The translations under genes were made by a program, and so were the position numbers. 37,860 nucleotides of DNA from Oceanobacillus luteolus (GTDB taxonomy: Bacteria > Bacillota > Bacilli > Bacillales > Amphibacillaceae), in the NCBI RefSeq assembly GCF_023715655.1, contig NZ_JAMBON010000033.1:1-37860 (forward strand), written 5' to 3'. Positions 7,340 through 18,851 of this stretch are shown piece by piece (the first letter of the stretch is position 1; the number at the start of each line of letters is the position of its first letter). A model generated the notes under the pieces. That model worked only from the letters and a program-made list of their open reading frames with translations. It made no database searches and was not told where the DNA came from.

Positions 7340-8245
7340 CTACGCATTTGCTCGATGTTTAGCGGGGTGGTGGTAAACCGAGTTCAAATATAGTATTAAT
7401 GCCGACCAAATAAATAAGAATGCGATAAAATTATCTGTTGAAAAAGGTTCATGATAAACGAATACCCCTAAGAAAAACATAATCGTCGGTGCGATGAACT
7501 GTAAAATACCTACCATCGATAAAGGAATCGTCTTTGCCCCCTTGGCAAATAATAAAAGTGGGATGGCCGTGATGATTCCAGCGCCGAATAACAAGAGATT
7601 TGTCGATGAGAAGACAGGTGAAAAAGTAAAACTGTTTGATGGTAAAAGATACAGATAACCAAGTGCAATAGGTGTAATAATCATCGTTTCAATCGTAAGT
7701 CCATGCGTTGCGCTTATATTGATTTTCTTTTTAAGCAATCCGTATATTGCAAATGTCAATGCAAAAACAAGTGAAATCCAAGGAAAAACTCCGCCGCGGA
7801 TAGTCAGGTAAAGAACACCAACAATAGCAAGCAAGAATGCGATCGTCTGCTTTCCAGTTACCTTTTCCCGCAGTACGACGATGCCTAGGAAAATACTCAT
7901 CAACGGATTAATGTAATAACCGAGACTTGCCTGAAGTACATAATCATTGCCTACTGCCCAAATAAATAAAAACCAATTCGTTGAAATGAGGAGAGAAGCA
8001 GTTGTAATCCCTAATAAATCTTTTGGATTTTTAAATAATTTACCGCATTCCTTCAGGAAGGAGCGGAACTGTTTAATGACTAGTAATAAAAAAATCATGA
8101 AAACGAAAGACCATACAATCCGATGTGCCAATACCTCCATCGGATTTACATTTCCAAGGAACTTCCAATACATCGTCAAAAATCCCCAAAGTAAATAAGC
8201 ACTGAAAGCATACAAAGTGCCCAATCTCATTTCCTTCGTTTCCAA
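7340..8245 (-). CDS. rarD: RarD-type EamA/DMT-family permease
   Basis: A 301-residue integral membrane protein with about ten hydrophobic segments in two EamA halves. The N-terminal LYAFSAYLLWGFLTMYWKFL and AHRIVWSFVF, and IWAVGNDYVLQASLGYYINPLMSIFLG in the middle, are typical of the RarD branch (named for chloramphenicol-sensitive RarD in E. coli). The substrate of RarD proteins is not established. The start is uncertain: TTG 8245 follows GATGGAG with almost no spacing, while ATG 8230 follows GAAGG, also close. It lies upstream of, and on the same strand as, metY but metY has its own promoter. I see no strong terminator directly after the stop. Confidence 0.85.
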   Translation of the reverse strand: METKEMRLGTLYAFSAYLLWGFLTMYWKFLGNVNPMEVLAHRIVWSFVFMIFLLLVIKQFRSFLKECGKLFKNPKDLLGITTASLLISTNWFLFIWAVGNDYVLQASLGYYINPLMSIFLGIVVLREKVTGKQTIAFLLAIVGVLYLTIRGGVFPWISLVFALTFAIYGLLKKKINISATHGLTIETMIITPIALGYLYLLPSNSFTFSPVFSSTNLLLFGAGIITAIPLLLFAKGAKTIPLSMVGILQFIAPTIMFFLGVFVYHEPFSTDNFIAFLFIWSALILYLNSVYHHPAKHRANA

Positions 8246-8360
8246 ACTCCATCAAACCCTTCTTTGTCTATATATTAAAATAATAGTAGAATTAATTTTT
8301 TAAAAAGGCAAATGATTGAGAATCGATTTTATTGGAATCTAACAATCTATACCCATTTCA

Positions 8361-8374
8361 GGAAAACGCTTTCA
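8361..8374 (+). promoter_or_regulatory. cre-like site upstream of the gamma-lyase gene
   Basis: The 14 bases GGAAAACGCTTTCA match the CcpA consensus TGWNANCGNTNWCA at all but the first position. The site lies in the divergent region between rarD and the methionine gamma-lyase gene, about 125 bases before the lyase start. It suggests carbon catabolite control. The surrounding 8246-8499 holds no gene. Confidence 0.5.
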
Positions 8375-8499
8375 TTATTGAGTTTATTGAAGTAAAATAA
8401 TATGTAACAGTATTTATCAGATAGCTTGATTTACCGCTTGCTGGGATATGCATATGTTGGTATAAGAGAGTATTTGTCATGAAAAAAGGGGGAAGGGAC

Positions 8500-9684
8500 A
8501 TGACAAAAAATCATAAACGATTTGAAACGGCTGTAATTCATGAGGGGTATGACGAAAAGGAGATGCTTGGGAGCTTGGCTGTACCGCTTTTCCAAACGTC
8601 CACTTATGTTTTTGATACTGCAGAACAAGGGGAGAGGCGTTTCCATGGCACAGAGGAAGGCTATATTTATTCGCGCCTCGGTAATCCGACTGTACGTGTG
8701 TTGGAAGAACGGATTGCGCGATTGGAGAATGGTGAAAAAGGTTTGGCTTTTGCTTCGGGAATGGCTGCCGTCTCTGCGGTGCTGCTGTCCTTAACAAAGG
8801 CAAATGATCATGTGCTATGCTCAGCCGGTTTATATGGATGTACCTTTGGTTTACTCATGATGATGAAAGAAAAATATAATATCACCTCTGATTTTTCCAT
8901 GATGGACTCCAAGGAAGAAATTCGATCTAAAATCAAGCCCGAAACTTCAGTGATTTATGTAGAAACCCCGATTAATCCGACGATGAAACTGATTGATTTA
9001 GAGCTCGTTGTGGAAGTGGCGAAAGAATATAATATTCCTGTTGTTGTAGATAACACGTTTTCTACCCCTTACTTGCAGCGCCCGCTCGATATCGGCTGTG
9101 ATGTAGTCCTCCACAGTGCGACAAAATATATTGGCGGACACGGGGATGTCATTGCAGGGCTAGTGGTAGGTAAAGAAGAATTTATTGAAAATATGGCAAT
9201 GACCACACTTAAAGATATTGGAGGAATCATGTCTCCATTCGATGCTTGGCTGCTGCTGCGGGGGTTAAAAACACTTCCAGTTCGAATGGATCGCCATAGT
9301 GAAAACGCATCGAAAATATATGAAAAGTTGAGAGAACATCCGCAAGTAGGGAAAATCTATTTTCCTGGTGACCCGAATTCTGCAGATTATTCGATTGCGG
9401 AGAAACAAATGAGTCAAAATGGTGGGATGATTTCGTTTGAAGTGAAAGGGACGAAACAAGATGCCCAGGAATTTATGAATCGCCTGCAATTTATCAAAAT
9501 CGCCGTCAGTCTCGGCGATGCTGAAACCTTGATCGAACATCCGGCGACAATGACACATGCCGTTGTACCAGAGGAGTCCCGGTTGGAGATGGGCATCTCG
9601 GACCAATTAATTCGGCTCTCTGTAGGGCTCGAAGCTTGGGAAGATATCTGGGAAGATTTGGAGCAAGCATTAGACGTTGTATAA
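8500..9684 (+). CDS. Methionine gamma-lyase-like PLP enzyme
   Basis: A 394-residue Cys/Met metabolism PLP enzyme. Motifs: FQTSTYVFDT, YIYSRLGNPT, FASGMAA, VVDNTFSTP (D184), PLP lysine in HSATKYIGGHGD (K209) and RLSVGLE. The stretch LYGCTF places a Cys (C114) after the active-site Tyr; that Cys is a hallmark of methionine gamma-lyase, which splits methionine to methanethiol, ammonia and 2-oxobutyrate. Cystathionine gamma-lyase or a broad sulfhydrylase remains possible. I chose ATG 8500, preceded by GGGGGAAGGG at good spacing, over the in-frame ATG 8479. It is monocistronic, bounded by a cre-like site upstream and a strong terminator downstream. About 35-40% identical by eye to metY on the other strand, so the two are paralogues with opposite roles. 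Confidence 0.85.
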   Translation: MTKNHKRFETAVIHEGYDEKEMLGSLAVPLFQTSTYVFDTAEQGERRFHGTEEGYIYSRLGNPTVRVLEERIARLENGEKGLAFASGMAAVSAVLLSLTKANDHVLCSAGLYGCTFGLLMMMKEKYNITSDFSMMDSKEEIRSKIKPETSVIYVETPINPTMKLIDLELVVEVAKEYNIPVVVDNTFSTPYLQRPLDIGCDVVLHSATKYIGGHGDVIAGLVVGKEEFIENMAMTTLKDIGGIMSPFDAWLLLRGLKTLPVRMDRHSENASKIYEKLREHPQVGKIYFPGDPNSADYSIAEKQMSQNGGMISFEVKGTKQDAQEFMNRLQFIKIAVSLGDAETLIEHPATMTHAVVPEESRLEMGISDQLIRLSVGLEAWEDIWEDLEQALDVV

Positions 9685-9691
9685 AACGCCG

Positions 9692-9731
9692 AACATCTTA
9701 TCCATGGGGATAAGATGTTTTTTCTTTTTTA
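9692..9731 (+). terminator. Intrinsic terminator after the gamma-lyase gene
   Basis: A perfect 12-bp stem (AACATCTTATCC with GGATAAGATGTT, loop ATGG) is followed by TTTTCTTTTTT. It begins 8 bases after the stop. Confidence 0.95.
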
Positions 9732-9783
9732 GGAGGGGTACTAAGATACGAGTGATGATAAGCGGGTTGGCTTATGTACTTGG

Positions 9784-10301
9784 ATGACGTGGAAGTGCTT
9801 CTATTGTATATTTTGAACTCGTATTTCTTCGCTTTCTGACAAGAGGATGTTTCTATTGCACGTTTCTGGTTGAAATTTTTTCTTTTCCTGACAAGAGGAA
9901 GCTCCTATTGCACGTTTCAGTGTAAGATTCTTTCTCTTTCTGACAAGAGGATGTTTCTATTGCACGTTTCTGGTTGAAATTTTTTCTTTTCCTGACAAGA
10001 GGAAGCTCCTATTGCACGTTTCAGTGTAAGATTCTTTCTCTTTCTGACAAGAGGATGCCTCTATTGCACGTTTCTGGTTGAAATTTTTTCTTTTCCTGAC
10101 AAGAGGAAGCTCCTATTACACGTTTCCGGGTAAAATCCATCTCTTTCCTTACAAGAGAGCCTTTCTCTTGTTCGTTTTGAGCTAATATTTCTTTGCTTCC
10201 TGACAAGAGAACACTTCTATTGCACACTTTGAACTTAATTTTACTCTTCCAGACAAGATACTCCTCCATATTGATTTGCCTTTTTACGAAAGAAAGGCAT
10301 A
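9784..10301 (-). repeat. Family-1 tandem array, 52-bp period, about ten units
   Basis: The landmark CTGACAAGAG or a close variant starts at 9836, 9888, 9940, 9992, 10044, 10096, 10148 and 10200, always 52 bases apart, with degenerate units at 9784 and 10250. Inside the array, units at 9836/9940/10044 are nearly identical to each other, as are those at 9888/9992/10096, giving a 104-bp higher-order unit; outer copies are decayed. On the minus strand the conserved part reads GAAACGTGCAATAG, then about 8 variable bases, then CTCTTGTCAG; the rest of the unit varies more. The same family occurs in plus orientation at 26945-27415. Because 52 is not a multiple of 3, the array is unlikely to be coding. 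The gene-free stretch 9732-10753 holds this array, then a leader region. Confidence 0.92.
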
Positions 10302-10399
10302 ACTATTGTTATGAAGCGAATTCTAATGTCACGAGCACTTGAAAAAGGTTGTCCGTACTCCAAGAACTGTGAAATGGAGCTTTAGTCACGCTGGAAAAT

Positions 10400-10427
10400 T
10401 TATCTTAAAGTAGGATTATGCTATAGT
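10400..10427 (+). promoter_or_regulatory. Possible extended -10 promoter for the cls leader
   Basis: TGCTATAGT (10419-10427) is an extended -10 with TTATCT 16 bases upstream. If used, the cls transcript would carry a leader of about 320 bases. Another candidate -10 is TATAAT near 10471, without a clear -35. Weak call. Confidence 0.3.
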
Positions 10428-10554
10428 AATGGTAGATAATGGGGTGCGTGAAGACTTGTTTTGTGGGCGATATAATCACGAATGACCCAGCTTTTATAAA
10501 TATTTTTTATAACTTCGGCCAAGCGACTAGTAAATCAATTTTCTATACATATTC

Positions 10555-10720
10555 CAGGTTGCTTTGTGAGGAGTGATGTAACAAGACGAGCATTTACTAC
10601 AGCCAGACTTCCTCGGTCCCTTAACAAGATAAGCCATGAATTTCTTATCTGAAAGTGACGCAAGGAAAGTCTGGATGTTGTTAAACGGGAGCCTACGCTT
10701 TTATGCGGGGCCCATTTTTT
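10555..10720 (+). ncRNA. Structured leader before cardiolipin synthase, unassigned
   Basis: Three helical elements follow each other. First, TGCTTTGT (10560-10567) pairs with ACAA (10581-10584) and AGCA (10589-10592) around a purine-rich loop. Second, CCAGACTTCCT (10603-10613) pairs with AGGAAAGTCTGG (10663-10674, one bulged A), enclosing a nested AGATAAG/CTTATCT hairpin (10627-10633, 10644-10650) and two unpaired strands. Third, a GC-rich hairpin (10687-10713) runs into ATTTTTT, terminator-like, some 35 bases before the gene. This is the layout of an aptamer plus expression platform. I could not match it to SAM, TPP, FMN, lysine, cobalamin, c-di-GMP, c-di-AMP, Mg, Mn or T-box cores. A 29-codon ORF without a good ribosome site starts at 10636. 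Confidence 0.45.
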
Positions 10721-10753
10721 ACTGAAATTTGAATGATGAAGAGGGCGACAAGG

Positions 10754-12190
10754 ATGACTTTAACTACGATCTTATTAAGTATTATCTTGATAGTAAACAT
10801 AATTCTTGGAATTTCCATTGTCTTTTTAGAGAGAAAAAATGCCTCTTCGACTTGGGCATGGTTGATGGTTTTGTTATTCGTTCCAATCGCCGGGTTCTTT
10901 CTCTACTTAATATTCGGTAAACCGATCAGCAATGGTCGAATATTTGTATGGGATACGAAAAGCCGATTAGGTTTAAAAGCAGCTGTCCAAGGTCAATTGC
11001 GGGAAATTGAAGATGACAAACTCGAATACAGTGATGAGGATATGAAGCGGTATCAGAGTTTGATCTACCTGAACTTAAGGACGGATAATTCGCTATATTC
11101 CCAAAATAACGATGTCGATATTCTTCTCGACGGGAAAGAGAAATTTGATCGACTGCTGCAGGATATGCGACGGGCCAAAGATCATATTCATTTGATTTAT
11201 TATATTGTCCGGAATGATGAACTGGGGACGAAGCTTGCTGATGTGTTGATCAAGAAGGCGAATGAAGGGGTGACTGTTCGTTTTCTGGTTGATGCGATGG
11301 GCTCGAGACGGCTAGGAAAAAAATATAAAAAGCGTCTCCGAGCAGCAGGCGTGCAAATTGAGGAATTTTTCCCAGCTAAGGTCATTAATTTTAAAATCAA
11401 TTATCGTAACCACCGAAAGCTTGCCATTATTGATGGAAAAGTTGGGTATATTGGTGGCTTTAATATCGGTGACGAATATTTGGGTAAAGATAAAAAGTTC
11501 GGTTACTGGCGGGATACTCATCTGAGAGTGAAAGGTTCTGCGGTCGAAAGTATGCAGACAAGGTTTATCCTCGATTGGAATCAGGCTTCTAAAGAAGAGA
11601 TTCTGTACGAAGACCGATACTATCAATCGGAAAGAGCGGGGAATGCTGGAATGCAGATTGTTTCCAGTGGACCGGATCAACAATTAGAGCAAATCAAAAA
11701 CGGTTATATTAAAATGATCATGGAAGCGAAAGAGTCCATTTATATTCAGACCCCTTACTTCATCCCGGATGAAAGTGTGCGGGATGCCTTGCAGATTGCT
11801 GCATTATCTGGTGTGGATGTGAAGGTGATGATTCCAAATAAACCGGATCACCCATTTGTCTACTGGGCAACACTATCTCATAGTGGGGACTTATTGCAAG
11901 CGGGCGGGGAAGTATATATTTACCAAAACGGCTTTCTACATGCAAAAACGCTCATCGTTGACGGGAAGATTTCCACAGTTGGAACTGCGAACATTGATAT
12001 GCGGAGCTTCCAACTCAATTTTGAAGTGAATGCTTTTATATATGATAAAGAAATTACGCAAGAGCTCTTACAAGCGTTTAATGATGATATTCGCCGTTCT
12101 ACGCAAATGACGAAAAAATTATACGAAAAACGTTCCATCGGAATTCGTATTAAAGAATCTGTATCTAGACTACTATCACCAGTTTTATAA
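10754..12190 (+). CDS. cls: Cardiolipin synthase (ClsA type)
   Basis: A 478-residue membrane phospholipase-D-fold enzyme that joins two phosphatidylglycerols to cardiolipin and glycerol. Two N-terminal membrane segments (about residues 3-24 and 34-54, with ERKNASSTWAWLMVLLF typical of the Firmicutes enzyme) are followed by two PLDc domains, each with an HKD motif: NHRKLAIIDGKVGYIGGFN near residue 220 and LHAKTLIVDGKISTVGTAN near residue 395. The start ATG 10754 has AGAGGG at 8 bases and matches the usual N-terminus; the ATGATG at 10733 has no ribosome site. The gene ends 10 bases before the thioesterase gene, so the two form an operon. The leader upstream is structured and may control expression. 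Confidence 0.93.
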   Translation: MTLTTILLSIILIVNIILGISIVFLERKNASSTWAWLMVLLFVPIAGFFLYLIFGKPISNGRIFVWDTKSRLGLKAAVQGQLREIEDDKLEYSDEDMKRYQSLIYLNLRTDNSLYSQNNDVDILLDGKEKFDRLLQDMRRAKDHIHLIYYIVRNDELGTKLADVLIKKANEGVTVRFLVDAMGSRRLGKKYKKRLRAAGVQIEEFFPAKVINFKINYRNHRKLAIIDGKVGYIGGFNIGDEYLGKDKKFGYWRDTHLRVKGSAVESMQTRFILDWNQASKEEILYEDRYYQSERAGNAGMQIVSSGPDQQLEQIKNGYIKMIMEAKESIYIQTPYFIPDESVRDALQIAALSGVDVKVMIPNKPDHPFVYWATLSHSGDLLQAGGEVYIYQNGFLHAKTLIVDGKISTVGTANIDMRSFQLNFEVNAFIYDKEITQELLQAFNDDIRRSTQMTKKLYEKRSIGIRIKESVSRLLSPVL

Positions 12191-12200
12191 GGAGGACATT

Positions 12201-12719
12201 ATGAAAGCAAAACCTTGTTCTGATTCACTAGCAATTAAAACGACCCATGTTCAGCCGCCGGATACGAACTTCCACAACACATTATTTGGTGGAAAGTTAC
12301 TCGCCCATATTGATGACTTGGCTGCAATCGCGGCGATCAAGCATTGCCGGAATCCCGTCGTTACCGCTTCGATTGATTCGGTGGATTTTCTCACCCCAGT
12401 GAGGGCGGGCGATGCAATTTTAATTGAAGCCTTTGTTACGTGGACAAGAAATACATCCATGGAGGTTTTTGTAAGAGTCATTACGGAAAACCTTGTGACG
12501 GAGGAGAAGAAGGTTTGTAATACTGCTTTTCTTACCTTTGTAGCAATCGATGAAAATGGCAAACCGACACCGGTTCCACCGGTTTATCCAGAAACGGATT
12601 ATGAAAAATCACTTCATGAATCTGCACCAGAGCGTGCTGAACAACGTGATTCCCGACGGAAGAAATCAAAAAACTTTGCAAAGGAAATCGGTGCAGATTA
12701 TATTTGGGACAGAAGATAG
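12201..12719 (+). CDS. YkhA-like hotdog acyl-CoA thioesterase
   Basis: A 172-residue cytoplasmic protein of the BACH/YkhA group of hotdog-fold acyl-CoA hydrolases. NTLFGGKLLAHIDDLAAIAA carries the conserved Asn and Asp of the helix that lines the active site, and TASIDSVDFLTPVRAGD and the following strands complete one hotdog unit (about residues 10-125). The C-terminal 45 residues are charged and probably disordered. Ribosome site AAGGAGG is ideal. It follows cls by 10 bases and is followed by a terminator, so cls and this gene form a small lipid-related operon; the thioesterase could adjust acyl-CoA pools for membrane synthesis, which is inference. Confidence 0.88.
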   Translation: MKAKPCSDSLAIKTTHVQPPDTNFHNTLFGGKLLAHIDDLAAIAAIKHCRNPVVTASIDSVDFLTPVRAGDAILIEAFVTWTRNTSMEVFVRVITENLVTEEKKVCNTAFLTFVAIDENGKPTPVPPVYPETDYEKSLHESAPERAEQRDSRRKKSKNFAKEIGADYIWDRR

Positions 12720-12744
12720 CACTTGTTTCAATGGAATAACATTC

Positions 12745-12780
12745 AAGGGGGACGCAAAATTACTTGCGTTCCTTTTTTTT
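12745..12780 (+). terminator. Intrinsic terminator of the cls operon
   Basis: AAGGGGGACGCAA pairs with TTGCGTTCCTTT (loop of 6), followed by a run of T to 12780. It lies 26 bases after the thioesterase stop. Confidence 0.92.
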
Positions 12781-12857
12781 AACAATATGAAACACATAGA
12801 TGTGCTTACTTCCCGAAAAATTCATCCTTTCGTCTATCTGTTAGCTGTTTTCCACCC

Positions 12858-12886
12858 TTGCAATCTACTATGAAAACGCTTATAAT
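12858..12886 (+). promoter_or_regulatory. Sigma-A promoter of the hut operon
   Basis: TTGCAA (12858-12863), 17-base spacer, TATAAT (12881-12886). Transcription should start near 12893, giving a leader of about 165 bases before hutH. A cre-like site overlaps the spacer and -10. Confidence 0.82.
12871..12884 (+). promoter_or_regulatory. cre-like site over the hut promoter
   Basis: TGAAAACGCTTATA matches TGWNANCGNTNWCA except at position 13 (T for C). Its place across the -10 box would let CcpA block RNA polymerase. Catabolite repression of hut is established in B. subtilis, which supports the call. Confidence 0.65.
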
Positions 12887-12940
12887 GAATATAATAAATA
12901 TTCTAAAATTATTAGCAACTCCACCAAACGAGGTGTTCCT

Positions 12941-13003
12941 ATGATGCTCTGGCAATCAACATCTATCCAACCCATACGAGGAGGCTATGGTTTCAAACCA
13001 TAG
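12941..13003 (+). CDS. Possible 20-residue hut leader peptide
   Basis: ATG 12941 is preceded by GAGGTG at 5-7 bases. The ORF reads MMLWQSTSIQ then PIRGGYGFKP and stops at TAG 13001-13003. The stop lies in the 3' arm of the terminator hairpin 12979-13009, so a translating ribosome would open that hairpin. There are no His codons, so this is not a classical amino-acid attenuator. No homologue is known to me, and it could be a chance ORF; the good ribosome site and its position argue for a role. Confidence 0.35.
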   Translation: MMLWQSTSIQPIRGGYGFKP

Positions 13004-13013
13004 CCTCCTTTTC
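12979..13013 (+). terminator. Terminator/attenuator in the hutH leader
   Basis: A very strong hairpin: 15 bases (12979-12993) complementary to 12995-13009, practically a 13-bp stem with loop TTCAA, followed by TTTTCGTTTG. It lies between the hut promoter and hutH, about 45 bases before the start. In B. subtilis a terminator in the hut leader is overcome by HutP with histidine. No hutP gene is present here. Confidence 0.8.
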
Positions 13014-13057
13014 GTTTGTCTCTTTAGCATAGTGAAGTAATGCCGTGGAGGTGTAGA

Positions 13058-14571
13058 ATGATTCGGTTAACAGGGAATACATTAACACTAGACGATGTTC
13101 ATCAAGTTGTTTTCTCGGGGCAAAAGGTGCAGCTTGACCTACAGGCGAAAGTGAATATAGAGAAAAACAGACAAACAGTGGAAACATTTCTCAAAGAAAA
13201 GAAAATCATGTACGGCATTAATACCGGCTTTGGAAAGCTGAGTAATATTTTAATCGATGAAGTTGATCTGGAACAGCTGCAAATCAATTTGCTCCATTCC
13301 CATGCTTGTGGAGTCGGGGAGCCTTTTTCTGAAGAAGTCAGTCGGGCGATGTTATTGCTTCGGGCAAATGCATTGGCTTGCGGCTTTTCAGGAGTACGGC
13401 CTGCTTTAATTGAGAGAATGCTAGATTTATTAAATGCCGGAATTCATCCAGTTATCCCGGCGCAGGGCTCTCTCGGTGCAAGCGGCGACTTGGCTCCGTT
13501 AGCTCATTTAGCTCTGCCGTTGATTGGGAAAGGGGAGGTTTTCTACCAGGGAAAACGTATAGCCTCACAAAACGCGTTACAACAAGCGAACCTTCAACCG
13601 ATTAAATTGAAGCCTAAAGAAGGACTCGCACTCATCAACGGAACGCAGGCGATGACAGCTGTTGGTGTCCTCTCGTATTTGGAAATGGAAAAAATGCTGT
13701 ATCAAAGTGAGCTCATTGCCGCCTTGAGCTTTGAAGGATTACAAGGGATCATCGATGCATTTGAACCTGCAATTCATCACGTGCGGGGGCACAAAGAGCA
13801 AATCGAAGTTGCTGCTAGGATGTGCAAGATTCTTCAAGGAAGCAAATTGACTACAAAACAAGCCGAACTACGAGTACAGGATGCATACTCTCTTCGTTGC
13901 ATTCCCCAAGTGTTAGGGGCATGTTGGCAAACACTGCATTATGCGAAGGAAAAGTTGGAGATTGAAATCAATGCAGTAACCGACAACCCGATTATTTTTA
14001 CGGATGAGAAGAAGATTTTATCTGGTGGAAACTTTCATGGAGAACCGATAGCATTTGCAATGGATTTTTTGAAGCTTGGAATCGCTGAAGTAGCTAACAT
14101 TTCCGAACGGCGGATTGAGCGGCTCGTCAACCCACAATTAAATGACTTGCCGGCTTTCTTAAGTCCGAACCCAGGTCTCCAGTCAGGAGCGATGATTTTA
14201 CAGTACAGTGCGGCATCCCTGGTATCCGAAAATAAGACATTGGCTCATCCTGCAAGTGTTGATTCCATTCCGTCGTCCGCCAATCAGGAGGATCATGTGA
14301 GCATGGGAACGACTGCAGCAAGACATGCCTACATGATGATCCAAAATACGAGGAACGTCCTAGCCATCGAGTTAATCTGTGCACTCCAAGCATGTGAGTA
14401 CCGTGGTGTCGCCAATATGGCGAAGACAACGAGAAAGTTTTATAAAAGAGCGAGGAACATCATTCCGAGCATGATAAAAGATCGCATCTTTGCTGAAGAT
14501 ATTGCCCGCGCTGCACATTGGTTGAAGGAAGCTGATGATAGTTATGTATCTGAAAGGTGGGAGAATACAAA

Positions 14572-14575
<4 letters not shown>
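13058..14575 (+). CDS. hutH: Histidine ammonia-lyase
   Basis: A 505-residue cytoplasmic enzyme that deaminates L-histidine to trans-urocanate, first step of the Hut pathway. It has [11 protein letters not shown] (active-site Tyr52), the Ala-Ser-Gly triad that forms the MIO cofactor (A141-S142-G143 in [12 protein letters not shown]), and later conserved blocks such as [22 protein letters not shown] and [15 protein letters not shown]. Length is normal for the family. Start ATG 13058 has GTGGAGGTG at good spacing; an in-frame ATG at 13040 lacks one. It is the first gene of hutHUIG and its stop overlaps the hutU start by 4 bases (ATGA). A promoter with a cre-like site and a leader terminator lie upstream. 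Confidence 0.97.
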
Positions 14576-18415
<3,840 letters not shown>

Positions 18416-18416
18416 T

Positions 18417-18446
18417 AAAAAAGACAGGTGAGTGCACCTGTCTTTT
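18417..18446. terminator. Bidirectional terminator between hutG and the HxlR gene
   Basis: AAAAGACAGGTG and CACCTGTCTTTT (12-bp perfect stem, loop AGTG) lie between two converging genes. T-runs border it on both strands (TTTTG on plus, TTTTTTATTATG on minus), so it should serve both. Confidence 0.9.
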
Positions 18447-18447
18447 G

Positions 18448-18795
18448 TTACTTAACTTTATCCGCTTGCTCTGCTTCTACTTCTTCTTTTGTAACATGTT
18501 TATCTGCCCAACTTTGAATTTCGCGAATGACCGGCTCCAACGCACGGCCTTTATCTGAAAGTGAGTATTCAATCCGAACCGGGAACTCGGAGTATATTTT
18601 ACGTTCGACGATACCTTCTTTTTCGAGCATCTTCAAGCGATCAGAGAGCAATCTGCCACTAATAGGTAAATCAGCTTCCATTTCTGAGAAACGCTTCGTC
18701 CCTTTTAGTAATTCGAATAAAATCAAGCCTACCCAACGTGTGCTTAGTAATCCCATAGCCTTTTCAAAACGTGGACATAAGATTTCCTCCATCAT
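18448..18795 (-). CDS. HxlR/DUF24-family regulator with N-terminal redox Cys
   Basis: A 115-residue winged-helix repressor of the MarR/DUF24 group. The N-terminus MMEEILCPRFEKAMGLLSTRW aligns by eye with YodB and CatR of B. subtilis, whose single N-terminal Cys senses quinones, diamide and hypochlorite; here it is C7. The C-terminal cysteines of YodB are missing, so it would be a one-Cys type working by S-thiolation or inter-subunit linkage. The recognition helix lies around SGRLLSDRLKMLEKEGIVER. The site GAGGTGAT is a near-perfect anti-16S match; ATG 18795 (spacing 5) or ATG 18792 (spacing 8) is the likely start rather than GTG 18801. Palindromes typical of operators lie just upstream. Target genes are unknown; the neighbouring aminopeptidase is transcribed divergently. 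Confidence 0.88.
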   Translation of the reverse strand: MMEEILCPRFEKAMGLLSTRWVGLILFELLKGTKRFSEMEADLPISGRLLSDRLKMLEKEGIVERKIYSEFPVRIEYSLSDKGRALEPVIREIQSWADKHVTKEEVEAEQADKVK

Positions 18796-18851
18796 GATCA
18801 CCTCACTCTATTTAAATCAAATGAAAAGGAATAACAGTAATTACAAAAAGT

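Noticed and set aside
8246-8499. Additional gene between rarD and the gamma-lyase gene
   Set aside because: Only short overlapping frames without ribosome sites; the stretch is a divergent promoter region.
10021-10269. 82-residue ORF in the first family-1 array
   Set aside because: It is made of decayed 52-bp repeats; 52 is not a multiple of 3, so successive units are read in different frames. No ribosome site.
9784-10301. CRISPR array
   Set aside because: Units abut with no unique spacers of constant length; variable parts are themselves repeated, and no cas genes are near.
10555-10720. c-di-GMP (GEMM) riboswitch before cls
   Set aside because: GACGCAAGG resembles part of the GEMM core, but the paired GGCAAACC and GGTAGC...GGTTACC segments are missing.
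12550-12873. 107-residue ORF overlapping the thioesterase end
   Set aside because: Shadow frame crossing the terminator at 12745-12780, no ribosome site.
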